NCBI RefSeq assembly: GCF_039724765.1
Contig: NZ_CP155732.1
Coordinates: 41,819 to 105,818 of the forward strand
Source of the DNA: Sagittula stellata E-37
GTDB taxonomy: Bacteria > Pseudomonadota > Alphaproteobacteria > Rhodobacterales > Rhodobacteraceae
Length of the DNA: 64,000 nt
Reading direction: 5' to 3'
Position numbers and translations under genes: made by a program. Numbering within the stretch: position 1 is the first letter of the stretch; each line of letters opens with the position of its first letter. The notes under the pieces were generated by a model that did no database searches, was not told the DNA's origin, and saw only the letters and a list, made by a program, of their open reading frames with translations. Shown here one piece after another: positions 1-7,268 of the stretch.

Positions 1-957
1 CACGCCCCAGGGCTGCTGCCCAACCTGGACGGACTTGATGGCCTTTTCGGCGGCCACGTCGATCACGGTGATGTCGTTGGAATTGCCGTTGGTGGTCAGC
101 AGGTACTTTTCGTCCGGCGTGAAGGCGAGCTGCCAGACACGCTGGCCGGTCATGATGTAGTCGATCACCTCCAGGCTCTCGCCGTCGATCACCGCCACCC
201 GATTGGCCGGGCCAAGCGCCACGAAGATGCGGCTGCCGTCGCCGGTGACCTTGATGCCCACGGGTTGCAGCCACTCCGGCAGAACGCCCGGCACCTCGAA
301 ACCGATCTTCTTTACGAGGTCGGGCGTGCCGTCCTCCGCGATGTCCATCACAGACACGGTGCCGCCGATCTCGGCTGAAACGAACAGCCGCTTGCCGTCG
401 TCGGTGTACTGGGCATAGCGCGGTCGCTGGTCGACCAGCACGTTGTGCTTGATCTTGTAATCCTCGGTCGAGATGAAGTGCGCCATGTTGGTGGTCTCGG
501 AGGTGTTCACCACCCACTTGGCATCCGGGCTCATGCCCATGCCCTCGGGCTCCACGCCCACCGGCACCTCGGCAATGATCGTATGGGTCGTGGTGTCCGT
601 CACCGTCACCAGGTTGTCGTCCTCGTTCGCGATGTACAGCCGCTTGCCCGACGGCTCGATGATGAACAGCTCCGGGTCGGGGCCGGACGGCAGACTTTCG
701 AGTTCTTCGTAGGTTTCCGTATCGAACACCCTGACAAGGTTGTCGTCGGAGGCGCAGACATACAGCTTCGCGCCATCCGGCGACACGGTGATCCCGCGCG
801 GACGGTTGCCGCCCGGAAACTCGGCCAGCACCTCCCACGTGTCGGTGTCGACGACGGTGATCGTGTTGCCGCGCTCGTTCGACACAAACGCCTTGCCGGC
901 GAGCGCGGGCGCAGAGGACAGGGCGATCAGGGCGGTGGCAAGCATGAGGCGTTTCAT
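1..957 (-). CDS. PQQ-linked YVTN beta-propeller protein (3' end outside window)
   Basis: The start at 957 opens a signal peptide (MKRLMLATALIALSSAPALA) and about 319 codons are visible before the window edge, so only the C-terminal end is missing. The mature part is made of YVTN-type blades, for example GKAFVSNERGNTITVVDT and KLYVCASDDNLVRVFDT, spaced about 40-45 residues apart. It matches the beta-propeller family that accompanies PQQ-dependent dehydrogenases. These are periplasmic; their exact role is not settled, and a scaffold or redox relay role is only inferred. It lies 11 bp downstream of the ABC-type binding protein on the same strand, so the two are probably co-transcribed. A transporter ATPase and permease might follow outside the window. 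Confidence 0.85.
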   Translation of the reverse strand, partial: MKRLMLATALIALSSAPALAGKAFVSNERGNTITVVDTDTWEVLAEFPGGNRPRGITVSPDGAKLYVCASDDNLVRVFDTETYEELESLPSGPDPELFIIEPSGKRLYIANEDDNLVTVTDTTTHTIIAEVPVGVEPEGMGMSPDAKWVVNTSETTNMAHFISTEDYKIKHNVLVDQRPRYAQYTDDGKRLFVSAEIGGTVSVMDIAEDGTPDLVKKIGFEVPGVLPEWLQPVGIKVTGDGSRIFVALGPANRVAVIDGESLEVIDYIMTGQRVWQLAFTPDEKYLLTTNGNSNDITVIDVAAEKAIKSVQVGQQPWGV

Positions 958-968
958 GGCGGTCTCCG

Positions 969-2156
969 TCAGTTGAAGGCGGTACATTGGGATTCGGGAC
1001 GGTCCAGCCCCAGCGTGTCGAGGCTGGAGACCTGATGGAGGAAGCCGTCCTGAGGGCTGACACTCACGGTGATCATGCCGTCGTACAGAAGGATCGGCTG
1101 GCGCAACTGGCCGTTCCAGTCTCGGAAGGTGACCTTCTGCCCCTTGAACGCCGCCAACTCGAACTTGTCCGACAGCGCATAGGCCTTGATCTCCATCGGG
1201 TCCGCGGTGCTGGCGCGGGTCACGGCCTCGCCGATCACCCGCAGGGCCAGCCAGACGTTGTAGTCCGCCGGTTGAACGTACCGGCGTGTCAGCTCTTCGA
1301 AGCGGGTCTGGTACTGGGTGGCGCCCCAAGCCTCGTGCGCGCCGTGGAAGGTCACGGGACGCAAACCGCCGGACCCCATCACCGGTCGCGGGTCCCAGAG
1401 GTTATAGGACAGGTAGCGCGCGAAATAATCGGTAGCATCCGCGGCGATCACCACGTCGTGCCGCGACGCGCCTTGCGTATCCAGCGGCAGTTGACGCTGC
1501 ACCATTGCATGCCCGGTGTCGGTGCGCCGCGCGCCGCCGGTGTCCTCGATGGTCCGTTCGTCGACGATGCGGGCGCCGAACTTGTTGGCCGACCGCCGGT
1601 AGGATTCCGCCAGCGAAAGGTCCGCCGGGTTCGAGCCTGAGATCAGGAACCAGCGGTCCCACTTCTTCCAGATCGCGAACTGCGCGACGGCGTCGGTGGT
1701 CATCTGGTCGGAGGGCGCGATGTGCAGGAGGTTCGACCGGCACGCGCCGCTCCTGAGGACGGTGTCCGGCGCCGTGGCGTTCAGCACCAGCGCCCCCTCT
1801 TCCCCGGCGCGACGGGTCAGACGCAGAAGGTCTTCACGCTCCGCCATCACGACGATAAGCCGCCGCCCGTCCGCAAGGATTTCCTCCAGCGCCGCATCCG
1901 CCTCTTCCGGCGGTACGGCGACCGTGGTGGTGTCGTAGGTGTTGCCCAGGAAACTTCCGGTCGTGTTGTTGTCCTCGTCGGCCAGCATCGCCCCGGCAAA
2001 GCCGAGGTCCGGCGCCCTCAGATCGTAACGCGACACCGGCAGCAGGCGCGGGTAGTCGATCCGCAGCACGGCGGCCCGCACCTCCACGGCCATGGCGCGG
2101 CCCGAGGCCGAAAAGATCATCAGCGCTGCCAGAAGCAGCGTCAGCAGTCGTGCCAT
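969..2156 (-). CDS. ABC-type substrate-binding protein of PQQ-dependent alcohol dehydrogenase loci
   Basis: This 395-residue protein has an N-terminal signal peptide (MARLLTLLLAALMIFSASGRAMA) followed by a type I periplasmic binding fold similar to branched-chain amino acid binding proteins. I chose the ATG at 2156 because GGGAGGA precedes it and the signal peptide starts there; an in-frame start further upstream would add a non-secretory extension. A family of such binding proteins is known from PQQ alcohol dehydrogenase systems, where it travels with a beta-propeller and an ABC ATPase/permease. The ligand is unknown. It is transcribed away from the DUF3280 gene and leads into the propeller gene. 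Confidence 0.83.
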   Translation of the reverse strand: MARLLTLLLAALMIFSASGRAMAVEVRAAVLRIDYPRLLPVSRYDLRAPDLGFAGAMLADEDNNTTGSFLGNTYDTTTVAVPPEEADAALEEILADGRRLIVVMAEREDLLRLTRRAGEEGALVLNATAPDTVLRSGACRSNLLHIAPSDQMTTDAVAQFAIWKKWDRWFLISGSNPADLSLAESYRRSANKFGARIVDERTIEDTGGARRTDTGHAMVQRQLPLDTQGASRHDVVIAADATDYFARYLSYNLWDPRPVMGSGGLRPVTFHGAHEAWGATQYQTRFEELTRRYVQPADYNVWLALRVIGEAVTRASTADPMEIKAYALSDKFELAAFKGQKVTFRDWNGQLRQPILLYDGMITVSVSPQDGFLHQVSSLDTLGLDRPESQCTAFN

Positions 2157-2312
2157 TTGATCCTCCCTTCGCCCGTCTTCGCTGACGGGTCTGTCGGAAA
2201 AAGACCCTTTCAAAACGGGGTCTTTTCGCAACCGATACCTTTGGGCGTGTTGCCAGCCAAACCCTAGCCCAGCCACGATGTCTCTCGACTCTTAATTTCT
2301 AAGAAGGGGGCC
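2157..2312. promoter_or_regulatory. Divergent promoter region with a 9-bp dyad
   Basis: This gap separates the minus-strand binding protein from the plus-strand DUF3280 gene, so it must hold both promoters. A perfect dyad, AAAAGACCC (2199-2207) and GGGTCTTTT (2218-2226), has a 10-base loop and T runs on either strand. It could be an operator or a short bidirectional terminator; the sequence alone does not decide. Confidence 0.5.
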
Positions 2313-2801
2313 ATGCGGCGCTTCGCGATCTTCCTGTGCCTGACATTGGCCGCTCCCTGCGCGGCCGACGAGAAGATTGCGTTCTTCGGAATCACCCTCC
2401 TCGACGGCACGCTTCAGACCGCGACGGGCGGCCACGATGCAGAAGAAGCCCGCATCGGCGCGCTGGAAACCCTCGTCGCCGACCGCTTCCGGAAAGAGGG
2501 ATACGACCTGGTCGATATCGCGCCCGTGGCAGAGAAACTGGATCGGGTGGCAAACCCGGCCAAGTGCTACGGCTGCGACGCCCGGATGGCCAGGGAACTG
2601 GGCGCCGACTACGCGCTGGTCGGAGAGGTTCAGAAGATCTCCAACCTGATCCTGACCATGAACCTGCAATTGCGCGACGCGGACACCGGCGAGACGGTGA
2701 AGGGCCGGGTCGTCGACATTCGCGGCAACACCGACGACTCCTGGATGCGCGGCATGCGCTACATCCTGAAGACGGCATTTTTCGAAAGGGAGGAAAAATG
2801 A
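2313..2801 (+). CDS. DUF3280/DUF2380-like periplasmic protein
   Basis: The product has 162 residues with a short signal peptide (MRRFAIFLCLTLAAPCAA). The mature part opens with a conserved-looking strand, EKIAFFGITLLDGTL, and has an internal CYGCDARMARELGADYALVGEV stretch typical of DUF2380/DUF3280 proteins, a fold related to lipoprotein or TolB-N-like domains. The two cysteines (CYGC) could form a disulfide in the periplasm. It is the first gene of a four-gene plus-strand operon, and its stop overlaps the next start (ATGA at 2798-2801). Members occur beside quinoprotein dehydrogenase genes, but no biochemical role is known to me. Confidence 0.72.
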   Translation: MRRFAIFLCLTLAAPCAADEKIAFFGITLLDGTLQTATGGHDAEEARIGALETLVADRFRKEGYDLVDIAPVAEKLDRVANPAKCYGCDARMARELGADYALVGEVQKISNLILTMNLQLRDADTGETVKGRVVDIRGNTDDSWMRGMRYILKTAFFEREEK

Positions 2802-3346
2802 AAAGACGTCATTTCCTGATGACCGCGGCAGCCGCGGGCCTCGTGCCCGGCATGGCGCTGGCGCACGGACCGACGCGCCAGAAGGTCACCGTGACGACCG
2901 AGGTTGCAGCCGACCCGGCCGAGGTCTGGGCAGCCGTCGGCGATTTCCAGGACATGTCCTGGCACCCCGCGGTCGTGTCCTCGACCGGCGAGAACGGCAA
3001 CGAGATCGACGCGACACGCGACCTCTATCTGTCGGACCAGGGGGCCGACGGCCCGCTCCTGAAGGAAGTGCTCTACAAGTACGACGCCGAAAAGATGACC
3101 TACTCCTACCGCATCCGCGAAGACAATGTGGAGGTCCTGCCGGTCACCAACTACTCGTCCCACCTGACGGTCAAGCCGCGCGACGGCGGTGGCTCCATCG
3201 TCGAATGGCGCGGCGCGTTCTACCGCGGCTACCCCAACAACGATCCGCCGGAAGAGTTGAACGACGAGGCCGCCATCGCTGCAGTCACCGCCGTGTACCA
3301 GGCCGGGCTCGATGCCCTGGTCGAGCGGTTCGGTGCGGCGAGCTAG
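2798..3346 (+). CDS. SRPBCC-family exported protein
   Basis: This 182-residue protein starts at an ATG preceded by GGGAGGAAAA and begins with a Tat-like signal (MKRRHFLMTAAAAGLVPGMALA). The rest reads as a START/SRPBCC ligand-binding fold: VTVTTEVAADPAEVWAAVGDF followed by the W-HP segment and a C-terminal helix (AVYQAGLDALVERF). SRPBCC proteins bind hydrophobic ligands; an exported one in a methanol dehydrogenase locus is a recurring accessory of unknown function. Translation is coupled to the DUF3280 gene upstream and it overlaps the YVTN gene downstream. Confidence 0.8.
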   Translation: MKRRHFLMTAAAAGLVPGMALAHGPTRQKVTVTTEVAADPAEVWAAVGDFQDMSWHPAVVSSTGENGNEIDATRDLYLSDQGADGPLLKEVLYKYDAEKMTYSYRIREDNVEVLPVTNYSSHLTVKPRDGGGSIVEWRGAFYRGYPNNDPPEELNDEAAIAAVTAVYQAGLDALVERFGAAS

Positions 3347-4286
3347 GCGCACCCTGGCCGCGGCCCTCGCCGCTGCGGTGGTCGGAACGGGACCGCTGTC
3401 GGCGGGGGACCGCGCCTTCGTCACCTGTCAGAACGGCGACGCGCTCAGCGTCATCGACCTCGGGACGGGCGAGGAAGTGGCGCGCTGGGACGTGCCGGGC
3501 AAACCGGCCGGGGTTGCCGTGGCCTCCGACGGATCGGTCTACACCGTATCGCCCGACAGCAAGACGGTCCGCCATCTGTCGCCCGACGGCGCTCTTCTGG
3601 CCGAAACCACGCTGGACGGCGGCCCTATAGGCATCGTGCTGGACGAGGCCCGGGGAAGGCTCTTCGTCTCCGACTGGTACAACGCCCGGATCTGGGAGTT
3701 GACAGCCGTCAACCTGTCAACGCTTTCGCAACTTTCGACCGGTGCGGCGCCCGCCGGTCTGACCCTTTCGCCCGATGGCCGCTTCCTTGCCTCTGCCGAC
3801 AAGGACGCCGACCAGGTCTCCGTCTTCGACGCCGCAGCGCTAAAGGTCGCACACCGGATCAAGGTCGGCACCCGCCCCTTCGGCCTGCGTTTCGCCCCGG
3901 ACGGGCGGCTGTTCGTCGGCAACGTGGGTTCGAACGATGTGACCGTGCTCGACCCAGCCAGTGGCGAAACCCTCGCCACAGTGCCGGTGGGCGAACGCCC
4001 TTACGGCGTGGCCTTTGCGCAGGGGCGCGCCTTCGTGACCAACCAGTACGCAAACACCGTCTCGGTGATCGCGCTCGGCGATCTGTCGACCGTCGCCACG
4101 CTCGATGTGGGAGAATACCCCGAAGGCATCGACACCACGCCGGATGGCGCACATGTGGTCGTCGCCAACTGGTTCGAGAACACGGTCGAAGTGATCGACG
4201 CAAAGAGCCTCGAAATCGTCGACGCCATCGAGACAGCCGACGGCCCCCGCGCCTTCGGCCGCTTCATCACGGGAGGAACGGAATGA
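3312..4286 (+). CDS. Second YVTN beta-propeller protein
   Basis: This is an exported beta-propeller with repeated blades such as RAFVTCQNGDALSVIDL and RLFVGNVGSNDVTVLDP about 42 residues apart, nearly filling a seven-blade fold. The ATG at 3312 gives 324 residues; a GTG at 3333 (VRRARRTLAAALAAAVVG) gives a cleaner signal peptide and may be the true start. The 5' end overlaps the SRPBCC gene and the 3' end overlaps the SoxYZ-like gene by 4 bp, so the set is one operon. It is a paralogue of the propeller at the left window edge, and both probably act in the periplasm around the dehydrogenase. Confidence 0.82.
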   Translation: MPWSSGSVRRARRTLAAALAAAVVGTGPLSAGDRAFVTCQNGDALSVIDLGTGEEVARWDVPGKPAGVAVASDGSVYTVSPDSKTVRHLSPDGALLAETTLDGGPIGIVLDEARGRLFVSDWYNARIWELTAVNLSTLSQLSTGAAPAGLTLSPDGRFLASADKDADQVSVFDAAALKVAHRIKVGTRPFGLRFAPDGRLFVGNVGSNDVTVLDPASGETLATVPVGERPYGVAFAQGRAFVTNQYANTVSVIALGDLSTVATLDVGEYPEGIDTTPDGAHVVVANWFENTVEVIDAKSLEIVDAIETADGPRAFGRFITGGTE

Positions 4287-5092
4287 AAGAACTGGTTTTC
4301 GCGGTGCTGCTCGGCACCACTGCCCTGCCCGTCTCGGCCGGGGAAGCGTGGGACTCCATTGCGCTGCAACTCTACGGGGACCGCGCGCTGTTGGACGGCG
4401 GCGACATGATCGCGATCGACGCACCCTACCGGACACAGAACGACAGCCGTACACAGATTGCCGCGATGGTACGCGCACCCGAAGGCCTGAACATCGGCAC
4501 CGTGACGCTGGTGCTGGACGAGAACCCGATGCCGGTCTCGGCGGTCTTCGCACTGGACACACCCCTGCCCTCCTTCTTTTTCGACGTGACCATGCGGGTG
4601 AACGGCCCAACCCCGCTGCACGTGGTCGCCGAAACCACGGACGGCCGCCTCTGGTTGGCCGAAGGCTTCGTGAAGACCTCCGGCCAGGGCGCCTGTGCCG
4701 CGCCGCCGGGGACCGACCCCAAGGAAGCGCTGGCGACGCTGGGCGAAATGGAGCTGGAACTTGCGGACCTTCTGCCCGGTGCCGACACCAGAGGCCGGCT
4801 CGAAGCGCTCGCCAACAGACAGAAGCGGCTCGACGTGGACATCTCGCACCCCTCGCACTCGGGAATGCAGATGGATCAGATATCCTTGTTGTACATTCCC
4901 ATGCGCTATGTCGAGGACGTGCAGATCGACCTCGACGGCGCGGGCTACGTGGATGTCACTGGCTCGATCTCTCTGTCGGAAAACCCGCGCCTCGGCATGT
5001 CCGTCCCCGGCCGCACCCGGTCCGTCGATGTGACGATGACCGACACAGACGGCACGGTTGCCACGGCCCACAAGGACATCGCCGGGTTCTGA
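4283..5092 (+). CDS. Quinoprotein-associated fused SoxYZ-like carrier, copy 1
   Basis: The 269-residue exported protein (signal MKELVFAVLLGTTALPVSA) fuses a SoxY-like N-terminal domain to a SoxZ-like C-terminal domain. In true SoxY the substrate is carried on a Cys in a C-terminal Gly-rich swinging arm; here a single Cys sits in KTSGQGACAAP at the junction of the two domains, so the arm would be an internal linker. The C-terminal half has the SoxZ hallmarks HPSHSGMQ and FIPMRYVEDVQ-like segments. No Sox oxidation genes are nearby, so sulfur oxidation is unlikely; the family is known only from quinoprotein dehydrogenase loci. A second copy lies at 13499-14305. Confidence 0.85.
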   Translation: MKELVFAVLLGTTALPVSAGEAWDSIALQLYGDRALLDGGDMIAIDAPYRTQNDSRTQIAAMVRAPEGLNIGTVTLVLDENPMPVSAVFALDTPLPSFFFDVTMRVNGPTPLHVVAETTDGRLWLAEGFVKTSGQGACAAPPGTDPKEALATLGEMELELADLLPGADTRGRLEALANRQKRLDVDISHPSHSGMQMDQISLLYIPMRYVEDVQIDLDGAGYVDVTGSISLSENPRLGMSVPGRTRSVDVTMTDTDGTVATAHKDIAGF

Positions 5093-5129
5093 AGACTACG
5101 TCGTATCCTGAAAGGTCGTTCGCATGCCA

Positions 5130-5263
5130 AGGGGGCTCCGCCCCCACCGCTCCGTCGGAGCGCCTCCCCCGAGGTATTTTTCGCCAAGATGAAGGGGGCA
5201 GAGACGCTGCTTCATCTTGGTCCAAATACCTCGGGGGGAGCGAAGCGGGGGGCGGAGCCCCCT
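5130..5263. repeat. Long imperfect inverted repeat between convergent genes
   Basis: The arms are about 60 bp each. The left arm runs GGGGGCTCCGCCCCC through CCCCCGAGGTATTTTTCGCC to AAGATGAAG; the right arm mirrors it from CTTCATCTTGG through AAATACCTCGGGGGG to GGGCGGAGCCCCCT. It fills the space between the ends of the SoxYZ-like gene (plus) and the CXXCW gene (minus) and overlaps the stop codon of the latter. The position suggests a bidirectional terminator or a REP-like element. A relative occurs at 26216-26272. Confidence 0.8.
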
Positions 5264-5819
5264 AGTCCGCCTGGGGTTGTCCTTCCATCGGGGTGACGCG
5301 TTCCACCGGGTAATCCATGAAGGTCCAGCCGTCCGTACCTTCGGGCAGCCAGTATACATCGGTGTAGCCCCATTCGTGTGCGCGCTTCGCGGCGTTCCAG
5401 CTCATCCAGCAGTCGTCGAGGCAGAAGAAGACAACCGGATAGGAAAGATCGCCAGATGTCGCCTTCTCCAGGCCGCGGCGAAAATACTGCGCCGTGACGT
5501 CGGCGATCGCGCCGTAGCCGACATTGGGCAGCCAGAGCGCGCCGGGGATCGTGTCGTGGGGTTTGTCGCGCCAGATCGTGCCTTTCGGCAGGTTCGGCGG
5601 GCGCGGGGCCTGTGGCAGCACGTCGATGAAGGCGGCTTCGCCCGCCTGCCACATCCGGTAAGCCTCTTCCGCGTCGAGCACCGTGCCGCCTGACAGCGTC
5701 TCGGGCACCGGCGCGCGGAAGTCTTCCATGCGGTAGCCGTCGGGTTCCGGCACCCCCTTGGCGCCCACCGGCGCGGCGAGGCCCGAAAGGATCAAGACCA
5801 GCGCCGCGACGGGTTTCAT
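5262..5819 (-). CDS. PQQ-dependent catabolism-associated CXXCW-motif protein (rhodanese-like)
   Basis: This 185-residue exported protein (MKPVAALVLILSGLAAPVGA) has a rhodanese-like fold: DAEEAYRMWQAGEAAFIDVLP in the N-terminal half and the family signature FFCLDDCWMSWNAAKRA near residue 140, in which two cysteines precede a Trp. The family is recognised from PQQ-dependent dehydrogenase loci. The two Cys could make it a periplasmic thiol-disulfide or sulfur-handling protein, but the activity is not established. It overlaps the end of xoxJ by 4 bp and is the last gene of the xoxF-G-J run. Confidence 0.85.
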   Translation of the reverse strand: MKPVAALVLILSGLAAPVGAKGVPEPDGYRMEDFRAPVPETLSGGTVLDAEEAYRMWQAGEAAFIDVLPQAPRPPNLPKGTIWRDKPHDTIPGALWLPNVGYGAIADVTAQYFRRGLEKATSGDLSYPVVFFCLDDCWMSWNAAKRAHEWGYTDVYWLPEGTDGWTFMDYPVERVTPMEGQPQAD

Positions 5820-6661
5820 TGCATCACGTCCAGGACCGCATCGCCCATGTCGTTGACCATCGGCACGCCGGCTTCGGCGAGTATCGCGTTGATCTCGTCC
5901 TGGTGGCGGCGGATCAGGGAGTTGAGCTTGCGCTGCCAGACCTTCTCGCCCTGCCGGACGCCCATGGTGATGCGATAGTACATCTTGGGCGGCAGCGTTT
6001 CGTGGATCAGCGGGATGACCTTCAGGTCGGGGTGATCGGACTTCACCAGCGGCCCGCCGATCGGGCCCCAGAGGATCGCCGCGTCGATCGTCCCTTCGTC
6101 GAGGTCGTTCAGCATGTTCTCAGCCGGGCTTTCATAGCGGCGGTCGACCACGAGCGCATAGGGTTTCGCCTTTCCGATCAGGCCGTTGCGGGCCATGTGG
6201 TCGGCCGGGGGCGAGCCCGCGATGATGCCGATCCGCTTGCCCTTCAAGGCCTCGTCGGAGAGTGTGGTCACATCGGCCAGATCGCCCTCCTTCGGCACGA
6301 TCAGCGCGAAGACGGAGGTCAGGTAGTGGTTGGTGTTGAGGACCAGTTCGTGCCCCTGCGCATAGCCCATGATGACATCGCAGGTCTTGGCCTTCAGCGT
6401 GTTGCGCACGAAGCCGGTGGCCATCGGATACCAGGTGTAGGTCACCGGCAGGCCCAGCTTCTCGCCGATCAGGTCGGCCAGCTTGTTCTCGTACCCGGGC
6501 TGTTCCTTGCCGGACATCGGCAGGTTGCCCGGGTCGGCGCAGACGCGCAGGCTCGACGTGGACACGAGGTCCGAGGTCTGCGCCTCTCCGCGCGCGGCCC
6601 AGCCAACGAGGCCGGACAGCGCGAGGGTGAAGCACAGGGTTATCTTAGCCCATGCACGCAT
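5816..6661 (-). CDS. xoxJ: XoxJ, periplasmic partner of the methanol dehydrogenase
   Basis: The 281-residue product is a type II periplasmic solute-binding protein of the MxaJ/XoxJ family. It has a signal peptide and the mature start SLRVCADPGNLPMSG typical of the family, followed by a two-lobe fold without an accompanying transporter. XoxJ proteins are thought to bind and activate or mature apo-XoxF rather than import solutes. I chose the ATG at 6661 (MRAWAKITLCFTLALSG), which overlaps the xoxG end by 17 bp; longer in-frame extensions lack secretion features. The order xoxF-xoxG-xoxJ is the usual arrangement. Confidence 0.9.
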   Translation of the reverse strand: MRAWAKITLCFTLALSGLVGWAARGEAQTSDLVSTSSLRVCADPGNLPMSGKEQPGYENKLADLIGEKLGLPVTYTWYPMATGFVRNTLKAKTCDVIMGYAQGHELVLNTNHYLTSVFALIVPKEGDLADVTTLSDEALKGKRIGIIAGSPPADHMARNGLIGKAKPYALVVDRRYESPAENMLNDLDEGTIDAAILWGPIGGPLVKSDHPDLKVIPLIHETLPPKMYYRITMGVRQGEKVWQRKLNSLIRRHQDEINAILAEAGVPMVNDMGDAVLDVMQ

Positions 6662-7184
6662 CTTCCTGCTCTCTGATGAGGTCGGATTTCGCTTCCTTCT
6701 TCGGCGGGCGGCCACGCGGCACCGCGTCCATACCGCGGGCGGACAGGTAGACATAGATGTCGTTCAGGTAGCACATGACGTTCTGGTTGTCGCCGAAGTG
6801 GGGCATGACGGAGTTGCCGTTCTGCCGTCCGTTCACCACGACATCGTAGAAATCGTAGTATCCCATGTGCACGGCGGAGTTCTTGATCTTCGGTGCATAG
6901 GAAGAGCCTTCGCCATCCGGTCCGTGGCAGACATGGCATTCGGAGTGATAGCGGCGGAAACCGGAGAAGGTCAGCCAGTCGACCGTGCCGTCCTCGGCCA
7001 CGTTGTAGGTCGGGATGTCTTCCTCGTTGTAGTAGATGCCGCCGTCCTCGTAGGACACGGCAAACTCTGCCTCGTGGTCGGCCGGCTTCACCGGCTGGTC
7101 GCTCCAGCTCTGGGCAGCCGCCACGGCGGGAAGCAGCGCCGAGGCGGCCACTGCTGCAAGAATTCGGGATGCGTGGCGCATCAT
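6645..7184 (-). CDS. xoxG: XoxG, c-type cytochrome electron acceptor of XoxF
   Basis: This 179-residue periplasmic class I cytochrome c has a signal peptide ending about AVAAA and one haem-binding motif, CHVCH, near residue 85. The sequence around it (RYHSECHVCHGPDGEGSSYAP) and the downstream MPHFGDNQNVMCYLNDIYVYL region match the methanol-metabolism cytochrome XoxG/MxaG family; the Met in NSVMPHF is the likely distal ligand. It accepts electrons one at a time from PQQ in XoxF. It lies 84 bp after xoxF, with a strong hairpin in between that could set its expression apart from xoxF. Confidence 0.92.
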   Translation of the reverse strand: MMRHASRILAAVAASALLPAVAAAQSWSDQPVKPADHEAEFAVSYEDGGIYYNEEDIPTYNVAEDGTVDWLTFSGFRRYHSECHVCHGPDGEGSSYAPKIKNSAVHMGYYDFYDVVVNGRQNGNSVMPHFGDNQNVMCYLNDIYVYLSARGMDAVPRGRPPKKEAKSDLIREQEDACMG

Positions 7185-7217
7185 GTGGGATCACCTTTCG
7201 GCTGTGTCTTGGAAGGA

Positions 7218-7250
7218 GGGGCCGGCACGCGGCTTTGGCGTGCCGGCCCC
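7218..7250 (-). terminator. 13-bp perfect hairpin between xoxF and xoxG
   Basis: GGGGCCGGCACGC (7218-7230) pairs perfectly with GCGTGCCGGCCCC (7238-7250) around a 7-base loop. No clear T run follows on the minus strand, so it is more likely an attenuator or an mRNA 3'-end stabiliser after xoxF than a full stop. Confidence 0.6.
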
Positions 7251-7268
7251 AGGTGCGGAATGGTCAGA

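Noticed and set aside
3698..3713. Near match to the parS-like core inside the second YVTN gene
   Set aside because: One central mismatch breaks the symmetry, it lies in coding sequence far from repABC, and one such match in this window could occur by chance.
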